From: Adineta ricciae
Taxonomy: Eukaryota > Rotifera > Eurotatoria > Adinetida > Adinetidae
DNA length: 64,000 nucleotides
Direction: 5' to 3'
NCBI GenBank assembly: GCA_905250025.1
Contig: CAJNOJ010000023.1
Coordinates: 434,001 to 498,000, forward strand
Under the pieces are notes generated by a model that did no database searches, was not told the DNA's origin, and saw nothing but the letters and a program-made list of their open reading frames with translations. The translations under genes and the position numbers were made by a program. This document shows, piece after piece, positions 23,401-36,285 of this stretch. Position 1 is the first letter of the stretch. The number at the start of each line of letters is the position of its first letter.

Positions 23401-25899
23401 CGTGAACATATCGAACTATTAGAAAATGTCTATCAATACTATTACGATTTAAGCGAAGCTGAAGCATGGCTTGGCGAACAAGAACTATACATGATGAGCG
23501 AAGAACGTGGTAAGGACGAATTAGCAACTCAAGCCTTTATTCGTAAACAGCAAGCGACGGAACAGACCATTGAAAATTATAGTGATATTTTGCGAGAACT
23601 AGGTGAAAAGGCGAAGAATTTGATACAAGATGTGGAACAATCGAATCTTTCACGTGATCTTATTAATGAACATCATGAATTGATCAATAAACGACAAACA
23701 CAATTAGATAAATTATATGCTAGTTTGAAAGACCTGTCGGTTGAACGACGACAACGCCTTGAAGAAACTCTGAAACTTTACCGTCTCCATCGCGAAATCG
23801 ATGACTTAGAACAATGGATATCTGACCGAGAATTGATTGCTGGTTCGCATGAACTTGGTCAAGATTTCGAGCATGTTTCAATGCTACTCGATCGGTTTGC
23901 CGCATTCGCTCAAGAAACCGAACAGATCGGCAATGAACGTTTACAACATGCCAATGAAATGATCGATGTCTTAATCGCCAATGGACACGTTGATTCCGCT
24001 CAAATAGCTGAATTGAAAGATACACTGAATGAATCCTATCAAGATCTATTAGAAATGATTGAAACACGTTTACAATCATTGAAAGCATCATGGGAACTGC
24101 AGAAATTCTTACATGACTGCAAAGAAATTCTATTGGCCATGCAGGAACGTAAAAATACGATACCAGATGAGATTGGCCGCGATCAACAAAGTGTTCAACA
24201 ATTGTTACGTAAACATCAACAATTTGAAACGGAACTGGTTTTATTAGCTCAAGATATTCAACGTATCCAGCAGGAAGCTAAACGCTTGAATGGTAGATAT
24301 GCTGGTGAGAAAGAAGCAGAAATTCGACAAAAAGAAACAGACGTATTAACTCAATGGAGACTATTACAACAATTCGTGGATCAACGAAAACGTCTACTCA
24401 ATGATTATGAAGATCTTCATCGATTCTTCAATCTGACAAGAGATTTACATATGTGGATGGATGGCATGATCCGTCAGATGACCAATAGTGCTAGACCACA
24501 TGACGTTAGTGGTGTAGATTTACTGATGAATAATCACCAAAGTTTAAAAGCAGAAATTGATGCAAGACAAGAGAATTTCACCATGTGCATCAATTTAGGT
24601 AAAGATTTAATTAACCGACGACATGCTCGATCGAACGAAGTTAAAGAGAAATGCGTGCAATTATCGATGTTACGTGATCGTCTTGAGGATACATGGCACG
24701 AACGTTGGGAGTACTTACAGCTGATCCTTGAAGTTTATCAATTCGCACGTGATGCAGCTATTGCTGAAACATGGTTAATTGCTCAAGAATCTTATTTAGC
24801 CAACGAAGAACTTGGTGAAACATTGGATCAAGTCGAAAATCTCATTAAACGCCATGAACAATTTGAAAAGTCTCTCATGGCACAAGAAGATCGCTTCAAT
24901 GCTTTACGCAATCTGACTACATTGGAAAAGAAACGACAATTGCCACCGGTCGAGCCACGGCAAAGTCGTTTACCAATCTACCTAGAAGAATTCAAAACCT
25001 GGGAAGAACGCGATGCCGAACGGACAACAACATCAGGCGATCGATCGAAATACAAGTCGACAACTACCGAAGCTAAAACAGTTACAGATAGCAGTGGTCG
25101 TCCGACAACATTACCTGGCAAACAACGTTCTAGTCAAGATTATGAATCTATGAGTGGTAAACAACATCGATCGGAATCAGCCACACGTGCACCAGCGCTC
25201 AAGGAAGGTTTTCTCTCACGCAAACATGAATGGGAAGGACTCGAACGTAAAGCAACACATCGTGCTTGGGAGAAATACTACTGTGGTTTGACAAACAATC
25301 GTTTATCATTTTATAAAGATGCTAAACATTTGAAATCAGGACGAACAGTAAGCGATGATCTTCATCTCGATTCATCGACTGGTGTTTCACCGGCCACGGA
25401 TTATCGTAAAAAACCCAATGTTTTCCGCTTGAAACTTCATGGTGGTAATGAATATTTATTCCATGCAAAAGACGACCAAGAAATGAATGAATGGATCTCC
25501 TCGATTAACAATTGTATTTCTTCACTATCATCTATTATCAGCACAGGACCAGCAGCAGGAGGTGCGAGTGCAGCAGCACAGATACCCTCTGTAGCCTTAA
25601 CATCACCACCGATTGGAATCGGTTCATCCTCATCGTCAAGCTCGCCGCGACATCAAACTCAAGTACCGACAATGACAACAAGTTCATCAGGTAAAAATCT
25701 CGACTTATGTTCTCAATGATTTCCCAATGGAAATCTGTTCTATTAAGGTATTGAAATGGCGCAGAGTTCTACAAGCGCCGAACAGAAATCTCGAACATTA
25801 CCATCTCAATCTACTACCACAGTTGAACAAAGTTCAACTCAACAAGCCTCGAGTGGAAAGAAGAAATCAGGCGGATTTTTTTCCATGAAAAAGAAATGA
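17413..25899 (+). CDS. SPTB: Beta-spectrin, full length
   Basis: Seven exons (17413-17843, 18422-19363, 19417-19681, 19737-20209, 20372-21264, 21488-25690, 25748-25899) join in frame to about 2452 residues, close to metazoan beta-spectrins (about 2300-2400). Order: disordered N-terminus; two calponin-homology domains for actin ([70 protein letters not shown]); about 17 three-helix spectrin repeats, including the C-terminal partial repeat that pairs with alpha-spectrin (LTTLEKK region); a linker; a PH domain ([40 protein letters not shown]); and a basic tail ending [13 protein letters not shown]. It would build the submembrane cytoskeleton with actin and ankyrin. Oddities are a 4.2-kb exon and a Thr-rich insertion within one repeat. 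The gene symbol marks the family, not a specific vertebrate paralogue. Confidence 0.96.
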
Positions 25900-27394
25900 A
25901 CAGAGAATGATATTCTGGTGTCCAAAACAATGATTTCTATTCTTCGTTTTCTCCAAACAAATCATAATCCATTCTTTGCCAGAAATAAAATCAGATCACA
26001 CCATAGATTTCCTAGTCAGTATTGATCTCTCATTTATGGGACGATTTTTTTCTGGATTTCTCTCGTTTTTTTTTATATCTTCCGTTCTATTCACCAACAC
26101 AATATATTGCTGTGCTCAGATTTTTCTTTCTCATTGCTTCTGTTTCTTTTCTCTCCTCATGCGCATAAACATATATACATATATATATACATAGTTGTTC
26201 CTAAACCCTCATGTAATTCTTAGTAGTTTTGAAATAATAAGAATAAAAGTTCAAATTCCCTGTTGTTGTTTGTTTGTTGTTGTGTGTGCTGTTTAATGGT
26301 GATTTTGTTTATCTTAATTTCGTTGTTTTTTTTTACATTATTTTTTTCTCTCTTAATGCTCATATATGGGTGTATTCGTTGTTTCGCTTTTGCGTTCGTC
26401 TATATTTCAACTATCTTCTTTTCTTTTTCTTGCTGAAATTACATCATCAATACTTTCTACTAAGACAAAAAAAAAGCACACACATTCATGTACAATTAGA
26501 TTCTCTTCGACATTGATCAACATGTCTTGACACAAGTCGACAAACAAATGAAATTAGTGTCATTAGGATGACATGTATTTGACCTTCATTAAACAACAAT
26601 ACTAGCTTTGTTAAGAATAAATATATGCATAGCTACTAGCCTGCCATTATTTGATGATGAAGATCGATCTAGATACGATAGAACAAATGCCAAAATATCA
26701 TGTAACGTGTTGCATATGAATACGTATCAATTTACACATCATTCTCATTCTATGTGAAGGTCGATACTTAACAATTGCCATTATCTTATTGAGTTCTTCG
26801 TTTCTGATTATCTGTTTGATCATCGTATTGACACTTCCACTGCGATTTGATTATGGGTGAGAGAGAGAGAGAAAGAGAAAATAAAGGATTTGTCTTCTTG
26901 TTGGAATATAATACTTGGAATAAATTTCTTTTGTCCTTCACTATCGATCCAAACATAATAATCGTTATTAATTTATAATGATGCTAAACAGTTGATTTGT
27001 AAAGTCACGCAAAGTGGAGAGAAGAAGAAGACGATGATGATGATGACAAGAAAAACAGAAACGGTTAGAATTGACAAGTGATGTAGTACAAACGAAAGCA
27101 CGACCATGCTCGACATCTTAGATTCCGCTAGCGACATCATCTGAAAGAGGTCGATTCGAGCACGATGATTCGAGGAAATTTATCACCCGATTATTATTTA
27201 TCTGTCTGCTATTTGATGTCTCATACAACAATCTGGCGACATAACATTCTCTCATACATTAACCATTTCGTTTTTGTTCTTTTCTTTTTCTAGTATTTAT
27301 TATTTTCTCCTTGTTAAACTTCGAAGAAAAAAAAGGAAGAAGACCGACTCTTGTGTGAACATCTTTCAATGACTATTCAACTGTATGTTTTTGA
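25900..27394. other. Intergenic region between beta-spectrin and the P4-ATPase
   Basis: This holds the spectrin 3' UTR, with an AATAAA-type signal around 26240, and the P4-ATPase 5' flank. There is a GA repeat near 26860 and a strong polypyrimidine-AG (TTTCTTTTTCTAG) at about 27280-27293, roughly 100 nt before the next ATG. No coding region seen. Confidence 0.5.
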
Positions 27395-30300
27395 ATGGAA
27401 CATGCGCCACTAGTTAATGAAGATGACGAAGCGAATGAATGTTGTTCCGCAGACGAATTCGAATTGAAACCTCGAAGTCATTGGAAAAATTCAATTGAAT
27501 CGAAATCGAAAACTAAAGTCAAAGCAGCGAAAAAAATGGGTCTGTCCTGTTCATCGATTTTATCATTATGTCGCAACAAAGCGCACAAAACTCAGCCACG
27601 TAATGTTATGATCGGCCGACGTGATCTTAATTCCATATGGTATCCAAAAAATGTTATCCGTAATCAAAAATACAATATCTTAACATTTATTCCACTTGTT
27701 CTATTCGAACAATTTCGTTTTTTCCTTAACCTTTATTTTCTTATTATGGCCTGTACACAATTTATTCCTATGTTTCGTGTTGGTTATCTGTATACATATT
27801 GGGGTCCCTTAGCATTTGTGTTATTCGTAACAATGTTACGTGAAGCTTACGATGATATTAAACGAGCCTATCGAGACAAAGAATTGAATTCACAGATGTA
27901 TACTTTGCTCTGTAGTAACGGACGAAGGAAGAAAGTTCCTAGTTCACAATTACAAGTATCCGATGTAGTTATTATACAGAAAAATCAACGCGTACCAGCA
28001 GATGTTGTACTACTACAAACATCGGACAAGTCAGGTAAATTATTTTAATTTGTGTGCAATGTAATAATTGTCGAGGTGATCGTTTCCGTGTGAGTCTACT
28101 AAAGGAAGCAGCAACCTCCGTAAGCCATTGGAAAGGATTCATTTCAATATTGACTTGAGCAGATAGAACAATCTCGAATATGCCAGGTCAACAATATTGA
28201 GATTAAAAAAATGACAGATGTTATTAGTGTTTCCTGTAAAATCTCTAGGGAATATTTGGATCATAATTGTATTCATTTTAGGTACCTGTTTCATTCGTAC
28301 CGATCAATTAGATGGTGAAACCGATTGGAAATTGCGTATTGCCGCTCCACTTACTCAGTCCCTTGAAGACATCTCTCTTCTTATCTCCGAAACAAGTGCA
28401 ACGGGAAAAATTCATGCTGAACCGCCTAGTCTAAGTATCCATGAATTTAACGGTGTCGTCTCGTGGAAACAAGATGAACCGCTGACGGTGGAAAACGTTC
28501 TCTGGTCAGGCACGGTCCTTGCTACTGGTGAAGCTGTATGCTGTGTTATCTATACCGGCTCGGATACACGTATGGTGATGAACACAAGTAAACCACGCTC
28601 GAAAGTTGGTCTACTCGATAATGAAATAAATACATTAACAAAATTACTATTTATTGCTCTGGTCCTTCTATCTATTGTTATGCTTGTATTGAAAGGTTTT
28701 CGTGGACCATGGTATCGATATTTAGTTCGATTCTTTCTTTTGTTTTCCTACATGATACCAATCAGTCTCCGTGTTAATCTTGACATGGGTAAAACAGTTT
28801 ATGCTTGGTTTATTCAACGAGATAAAAATATTCCTGGTACCGTTGTACGCACGAGTACAATTCCCGAAGAACTAGGACGCATTGGTTATCTTCTTTCGGA
28901 CAAAACGGGAACACTAACACAAAATCTAATGATTTTCAAACGTATTCATTTGGGTACCGTTTCCTATACAAATGAAAATCAAAACGAAATATCGAATCTA
29001 CTCAAACAACAAATGAAAACGATCACCACGCCCATACATGAGAATCAGCAGCCAATTACATCGACATCGAGCAAAGCACGTAGTGTCGTGAAGAAAACGG
29101 AAGCAACGAAAGTGCCCGAAGCAGTCAAAGCATTAGCTCTATGTCACAACGTTACACCGGTGTTTGAAGAAAAATCTTCTTCGTCGTTGGACACATCAGC
29201 GCGTTCAACCGACGATAAAAACACAACCACGACATTAATTAATCGCATGTCAACTGCAGGACGTATCGTGGATCCTAGTTCCTTACCAGATACACCATTA
29301 ACCGGTGCAACTTCACTGAATACTACCGATGCATCAGATTTAACACAACTATTACCACCTACAGGTATGTAAAACCAGCTTTCTATTTATATACATGTAT
29401 ATTTATAGTTGACTTCATTTGCCTTTCTTTTCATACTACAAAGAAAGCATATAATAATGATGATTATAATCTGCCATCTTTTAGAAATATCCAAAGGTGG
29501 GCTACACGTACCTAGCTATGATCTACTAGTAGTTACGCTTTGACATTATTCATATTTTTATGCTCTAGCTGAATACAACATGAACTATTATGTCAGCAGA
29601 AGAAAAAAAGCAAACTAGATAGAAATTCATTGAATTCACTACTACTCAGTTTTCTTTCCGTAGTCATAACCGGATGTAGAAGAGACCAAAGAAAGAAAAA
29701 GGAATGAATGATTGTGCATGTAAAATAAACAAAAATGCATCGGCTTCCGCATGAAAATAATAGATAATATAAACAGATGAGAGCTGATGTAGCTTCCTTA
29801 ATTGATATTTTGATTTATTCTCAGTTCAATGAAGGATAATGGAAAAAAAATGAATTCGAGTTTTCTGCACGTGACATTGAATTGCTTATCTTTCCTTTTC
29901 TTAGATGTCACTTATCAAGCATCAAGTCCCGATGAAATAGCTCTTGTAGAATGGACTGAGCAAGTTGGATTGACACTTGTCCATCGTGATCTACAATCCA
30001 TGACATTACAATTGAATTCAACCCAACAATTGTTACACTATCAAATTCTTCAGATGTTTCCATTTACATCTGAAACTAAACGAATGGGAATTATCGTTCG
30101 TGACGAACAGACAAATGAAATCATCTTTTATTTAAAAGGTGCTGATGTTGTCATGCAAACTATTGTTCAATACAATGATTGGCTACAAGAAGAATGCAGT
30201 AACATGGCACGTGAAGGTCTCCGTACGCTGGTTGTAGCAAAGAAACATCTCACCATTGAACACTATCAAGAATTTGAACAACGTCTAATGAGAGCACGTT

Positions 30301-31842
30301 TACAAACAATTGATCGAAATCGCCGTGTGAATGAAGTCATCGAAACTCTTGAACGTGACATGGAATTGCTTTGTGTAACAGGTGTTGAAGATAAGTTACA
30401 AGAGAATGTTCGACAAACGCTTGAAACATTACGAAATGCCGGAATTAAAATTTGGATGTTAACGGGTGATAAACTAGAAACAGCAACATGTATTGCTAAA
30501 AGTTCGAAACTAATCGGCCGAGATCATGATATATACACATTTAAACAAGTCACAACCAGAGAAGAATGTTTGCAAGAATTGAATATGTTTCGAAGAAAAG
30601 CAGATGCATGTTTAATTATCACAGGTGATACATTGCAAATTTGTTTGTCTTTTTATGAAAAAGATCTTATGGAATTAACCATTCAATGTCCAGCTGTCGT
30701 CGTGTGTCGATGTTCACCTACACAAAAAGCGAATGTTGTTGAATTGTTAAAAAAGTATGGTAACCATCGGGTACGCGTTTGTGCGATTGGCGATGGTGGA
30801 AACGATGTTAGTATGATTCAGAGTGCAGATGTTGGTGTTGGAATTGTTGGAAAAGAAGGTTCGATCATTAGTCTTTCGTAGACGCGGTTGATAATCAATC
30901 ATGTTTTTCTTTTTCTAGGCAAGCAAGCATCATTAGCGGCCGATTTTTCAATTAATCAATTTTCATATTTGTCACGTTTACTCCTGGTCCATGGTCGAAA
31001 CAGCTACAAACGTTCAGCTGCTCTTTCACAGTTCGTCATGCATCGCGGTTTGATTATCAGCGTCATGCAAGCGATCTTCTCTTCGATCTTCTACTTTGCA
31101 TCGATATCCTTATATCAAGGCTTTCTATTAGTCGGTTATGGAACTGTTTATACAATGTTTCCTGTGTTTTCCTTGGTGTTGGATAAAGATGTACGATCCG
31201 AAATTGCCCTATTATATCCTGAATTGTATAAAGAACTATCGAAAGGAAGAAGTTTATCATTTAAAACATTCTTTCTCTGGGTGTTTATTTCAATCTATCA
31301 AGGTGGAGCAATCATGTATGGATCATTTCTTCTGTTCGACGATGATTTCATACATGTTGTTTCGATTACATTTACATCACTGATATTAACGGAACTATTG
31401 ATGGTCGCACTTACGGTAAAAAACCTAATTTCTCAGTCTTAAGAATTGTTTCCTTAACAAAAGAAAGTCAGGAATATCTTTTGATCACATTTTCAATTTT
31501 AACTATATAATAGCGAGTAGAACTATTTCCTAAGCGGATGTTCACATCACGGATACTGAAATGACTTTCTCCTATACATTTCTTTCATCATTTGCATAGA
31601 TTCGAACATGGCATCCAGTAATGATTCTTGCACAATTATTAAGTTTGGCTTGTTATGTTCTTTCGTTGATTGTTCTGAAGTCACATTTCGATCCTGAATT
31701 TCTTCAATCGTGGGATTTCATCTGGCGTGTCCTACTCGTTACATTGATATCATGTTTACCACTCTATATTCTAAAATTCGTTCAAGTCAAATGTAAACCT
31801 CCCATACAACAAAAACTCATGCAGTATGCAACATTGAAATAA
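27395..31842 (+). CDS. ATP9A: P4-type ATPase, ATP9/Neo1 class (phospholipid flippase)
   Basis: Five coding exons: 27395 to about 28034, about 28282-29359, about 29905-30859, about 30919-31416, about 31600-31842. Visible P-type ATPase motifs are DGET (actuator), the phosphorylation motif [17 protein letters not shown] and the hinge [12 protein letters not shown]9-specific stretches include [66 protein letters not shown] and [20 protein letters not shown]. It ends in six C-terminal TM helices and a short tail. ATP9/Neo1 enzymes flip aminophospholipids in Golgi/endosome membranes and, unlike other P4-ATPases, work without a CDC50 subunit. ATP9A and ATP9B cannot be separated here. The intron at about 29360-29904 is unusually long (about 545 bp). 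Confidence 0.95.
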
Positions 31843-32135
31843 ATGAACGAACAATTGGTTCAGCAATAGAATATACCTTCTTTCTTCTTCATTTTGTTTG
31901 TTTGTTTTTTCTTTTTCTTCTTCTTCTTCTTCTTCTTTCCCAAGGGCTGTGTCGATTTTGTGCGACAGTATTTATTCTTTCTTTTTTTTTCTTCTCTTTT
32001 TCTTTGCTCTTTATCCCATCTATTCAAAAGCATGTGTGTTACAGTGAAGATAATATAAAATATATATATGATGATGATGGAGAAGTTTTAAAAAACAAAT
32101 TGATCAATTATTGTTATTACTTCTATTCTAGATAA

Positions 32136-33120
32136 ATGGACAATGCTTTACCCTTTGATTATCTTTCATCATTTTCAACTATTACTATTTGTTTAACATT
32201 TTCTATTGCTTATGTTCTTGGTCTATACATACTATCTCCATCATCACGTCGATACGAACGTAATCATTCACATGTGATCTGTCGAAGATTTCTTGCCGTC
32301 TTTGTTGTTTGTTTATTAATATATTTGTTTTTAAAGCACACATGTAATCCAAATATCAATATTAATTTCTGGTTAGGCTTTCGAACAAATATTCCATCAA
32401 TATGGAAACTAGTTCTCTATCCTATTTTATTAACATTGATGTTATATCTGGGACCCATTATACAGTGGGTGGACTTATTTGATTGGAGATATTATCGATA
32501 CAATTGGAAATATCATTTCCTATGTCGAAGTACAAATGAACAACTTATATTCACTCGAAATTATCTCGTAGCACCATTTACTGAAGGTAACAAGAGCTTT
32601 TTATACACAAAGAAATATCCATTTTTCTTTCTCTTCGATAGAGTTTGTCTTTCGTTCATCTATTTTATGTTTGCTCTATTCGCATGTGTCGTTATCATCG
32701 GCGATCTTTCTTTCTCCATTATTCTTTGGTCTTGCTCATCTTCATCATATGCTCGAACATTTCAAGCAAAATCATCATGAACAACATCATCGTTTATCAG
32801 CGATGACAATCATTCTTGTTCATCTATTTCAATTTTCTTATACCTATATCTTTGGTGTTTACTCATCGTTTCTATTCATCCGAACAGGCCATTTCATACC
32901 ATCGTTCATTATTCACACATTGTGCAATGGACTTGGCATACCTGATGTCGTGAACTTAGTCGATATACAAAATGGACAAGGTTTAAGAAAGTTTTTTCAT
33001 ATGATATGCTATCTCATTGGCCTATGGTTATTTTCAACGAATTTATATTTTCTTACTCAGTCAAATTTTTATTACTCTGCCGATAATAATCTTGTTACCT
33101 ATCGGCATTGGTCTAGTTAA
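32136..33120 (+). CDS. RCE1: CAAX prenyl protease 2 (RCE1-like)
   Basis: Two exons, split at about 32585-32640, encode a multipass membrane protein of the Rce1/CPBP family, which removes the last three residues of prenylated CAAX proteins at the ER. The catalytic Glu-Glu pair is formed across the junction (APFTE|EFVFRSSIL). It is followed by FFGLAHLHHMLEHF with the His of the second motif, FQFSYTYIFGVYSSFLFIRT, and an HTLCNGLG block matching the third conserved His/Asn region of human RCE1. The reading frame keeps the full family core. The ATG lies 4 nt after a TTCTATTCTAG acceptor and 293 nt after the ATP9 stop on the same strand, so co-transcription is possible. Confidence 0.92.
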
Positions 33121-33520
33121 TCCAACTGTGATGTTTTGTTGTGCTCAATATAGGAAAAGAAAAAACAAAAGAAAAGCACGCGTCAAAAATTTAATGAATG
33201 TGAGAGAAATAAGATATGTTTATTTCTCCGTTTTCTTTTTGATTTGTTATACTCAATCTTTTTTTGTGCATGTCAGGTGCTCTATTCTATACGTACACGG
33301 TCGTAATAAGTGAACCTATTACCGTAACCGAAGAAATGAGACTTACTTCGTATAGGAAAATAAATAAATAATCAAATGAGATTTGCTAATTCAATATCAG
33401 CTATAGAGAAAATATACATAAAACATAGGTGTAGTTGAAACATCTACATCTTTATTAATATGATAGTTCATGGAAAAATACAATCGAACGAAGGAAAGAA
33501 AAACGAACATTGTCACACTA
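33121..33520. other. Intergenic region between convergent genes
   Basis: 3' flanks of RCE1 (+) and the surface-protein gene (-). There is an A-rich AAATAAATAAATAA run at about 33357-33372 that could serve as a poly(A) signal for the + gene. Nothing else seen. Confidence 0.5.
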
Positions 33521-36285
33521 TTAAACAGTGGTAGTCATGGTGTTACGTTTTAGATCCATGTGTTGTTTTTCAGAAAGCTGATCAGAAGGGCGATCAGGAC
33601 TACTCGGATAGCGTAATGGTTCAACGCTGCGAAGGTGGCTAAAAAGTGTGCACGAAGAATTACTACGGTCGGATTGATTGGATAATATCAAAGACGTTGT
33701 GGATCTACTTTCAGTAGAGAAAGGTCGATCAGTCTGATAACTTTGACCAGGCGGTTGTAATTCGAGTACATTCATCTTTGAATTGCTTGCGAACGAGTTA
33801 TGTTGCTCAGTACCTATCAAGTTTTTCTGTGTATCATTGTAAAGTCGTACAAGTAAACTTGATTCATTTTCATGGACCGAGCGGTTTCTAACGACACTTT
33901 CTTCGGTGGAAGATACAGTGTATATTTGATAGCTTTTACTCGGTCTTCGTATTGTGGGATCTGAATTGTTCTTCGACGATGCTTGTCCCATACTATCGGA
34001 TCGAGACACTAGATGGCTGTATTGCCATTCATCGCTTTCTTGTTGTTCTGCTCGACGACGTTTTGCAGAAGGACTCCTAGCAAAATACAAAATTTAGTCA
34101 ACTAAGCAATGACGTTGGCGTCTCTTCGAGACTGTTAGCGTATTCGCTTTGAGAAAATTTTTACTAACCATATCAATCGATACAAACAGCAGCAAGTGCA
34201 TAATGCCAATGGTAAAGAAATCGACGCTATTCCAGCAATTAACCCCCAACTTACACGTTTGCCTATACAAATGAAACACGTTACTTATACAATCACCACT
34301 TCTTTTATTACAAAGAGTAGTTTTTAGTGATGTAATTGAGACACTCATATTTCCTTAACTAACATCTATCGTACTCACTGTCATCCGCTATTGTTGTTGC
34401 TGCCGTTCTAAAAAGAGAAAGAAATAAGAATCAACGTCCGATTGAACAATTGTAATGATGTCAGAGGCGTTTTCTATCCCACGGAAACGTAGTATATGCA
34501 ATTGTTTTAGTATGACTTACGTTGTTGTAGTCGTAGCAGAGGTTGATGTTGTACTTGATGTTGAACTTGTGGAACTTGTTGTTGAAGTGGTAGATGTTGT
34601 CGATGTTGTTGTGGTTGTTGATGTAGTGGAAGTAGTTGATGTAGTGGATGTTGATGTGGTAGTTGTTGTAACACAAACTAACAATGGTGAAGACATCACC
34701 GAAAATGTTACACAATAGGTTTCTGATTGAAGCCGTTCTCTAATTTGCATAGAAATGTATGATCAGTATTTGAAAAAACTTTCTTTATAGGAGATCTTAC
34801 TCGGTGTAAGCGATAACACACAACTGCTGTTCACCGATTTGATTTGGTTGTGGTGTCCATGTAAATTGTACGTAATTCACTGATGCATTATTTGATGAAG
34901 TGGTCAAATTATTTTTTGTTAAACCGTCAATCCCTTTCGAAAATATAAGGTCAGCAATATCGATGGTGGACGGGTCACATTGATTAATTATAGTCAAATT
35001 AAAAGCTTTGGTAACATTAACTGCCACATCCAAACAGCCTGTGAGAGGTTGAATAATCGGTTGAGATTGGCAAGTTGGCTCTGGCATGACGTATATAAGA
35101 AATTGCACTGGTATTGAACTCATTGCAATAGTACTGGATGTGTTGATGAAATCTTCAACCTAGAATACGACAGATATTTGTAATCATATAAAATGTGAAA
35201 TGAAAGGAGATCATGAAGAAGATCAAGGTGAAAAAGTTGCGCTTATTTACTTGAATAGCGGCTGCATACCAGGTGCCAACTGACGAACTTTGGATCGATA
35301 TGGTGCAGTTAGATAGTGTAGTGCCAGCAGGAACGGTACTGTTATAGCATATATCACCGCATTCATCAATAGATTGGCGTACGGGATAACTTGAAGTAGT
35401 TTTGAGTGTTCCTGGAGTATCAATAGTTGTTGGCCCAGCAGGACACCCACCTAGCGCTGAACACGCTAGTCCACTACAAGTGGTACCATAACATGCCGAA
35501 CAGACGCAAAGGCATAACCAAGCACACTGCTTCGCACAGCCAAGGATGCATGGTACACTTCTTTTCCGTCGAGTAACTGCGTTTTCCTTGTCAGAAGTTA
35601 ATGCCTTGCGTGTAGTCATGGGAGTTTCATCATCAGATAAGCCCGAATGGACCTCTCTTCGTCTACGATATCCGGAAGTGTATTTTGCCCAACGACAGCG
35701 TACATCATCACCTTCATTGGCATCCGATACGGGTATTTGAATATTACTCGTTTTGTTCACAATAATGTATTGTGGAGATATAAGTTCAGCAACTGGTGGT
35801 GTATTTATAATACCGTCTGGTCGCCTGCGAAGGTCAATAAAAGTACTAATTGACCATTGCAAGTTTTGAGTCGCTGGGTCACCGATTTCTGTCCAAGCAC
35901 TGCCACGATATGTTAGATAGAAATGTGCGTCAGTAGACAATGTGATATTTCGGGCGCGTTCACTCGAGAGCATACCCATAGACGAGCTCACAGAAATGCA
36001 GTCTGTAAGAGTACTCATTATATTGCTCGAATAGCCTCCGTCTGTTGAACAATCAGCTAAACAGGTTAAATTCGAACCTTGATTTGATCGACCAGCAGTT
36101 GAAATTGGCACATTTTTTGCGCATGTAATTGTCGGATATGTCCACCAATACGATTGATCAATAGTTATTATGACCGAACTCAAGTTTGTTTGTGGATCTA
36201 CTGGTTTCCATGTTATTGTACCACCATTGAAATGACTCGTTTGAACCAAAGTTAAGTATAACAAGAAAATGAAATAGTATATCAT
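33521..36285 (-). CDS. Single-pass surface glycoprotein: Cys-rich ectodomain, Thr/Ser stalk, TM, long tail
   Basis: Six or so exons. A signal peptide (MIYYFIFLLYLTLVQTS) is followed by FNGGTITWKPVDP, a motif I associate with uncharacterised invertebrate extracellular proteins. The ectodomain has many N-x-S/T sites, two dibasic furin-type sites (YRRRREV and RRKRSV) about 35 residues apart, and then a dense Cys block (KQCAWLCLCVCSACYGTTC). A second ectodomain exon (about 34797-35153) leads to a Thr/Ser-only stalk (about 34523-34672). The TM helix (GLIAGIASISLPLALCTCCC) is encoded at about 34165-34265, followed by an approximately 190-residue Ser-rich, charged cytoplasmic tail. Function unknown. 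The start is supported by a TATCTTTCAG acceptor 35 nt upstream on this strand. Confidence 0.75.
34523..34672 (-). repeat. Degenerate ACA/TCA tandem repeat coding a Thr/Ser stalk
   Basis: About 50 codons of almost only Thr and Ser, in a TST/STT pattern, on the minus strand. The encoded stretch is a mucin-like O-glycosylation stalk between ectodomain and TM helix. Confidence 0.85.

Noticed and set aside
34455..34718. Plus-strand Val/Asp repeat protein
   Set aside because: Antisense reading of the Thr/Ser stalk of the surface protein.
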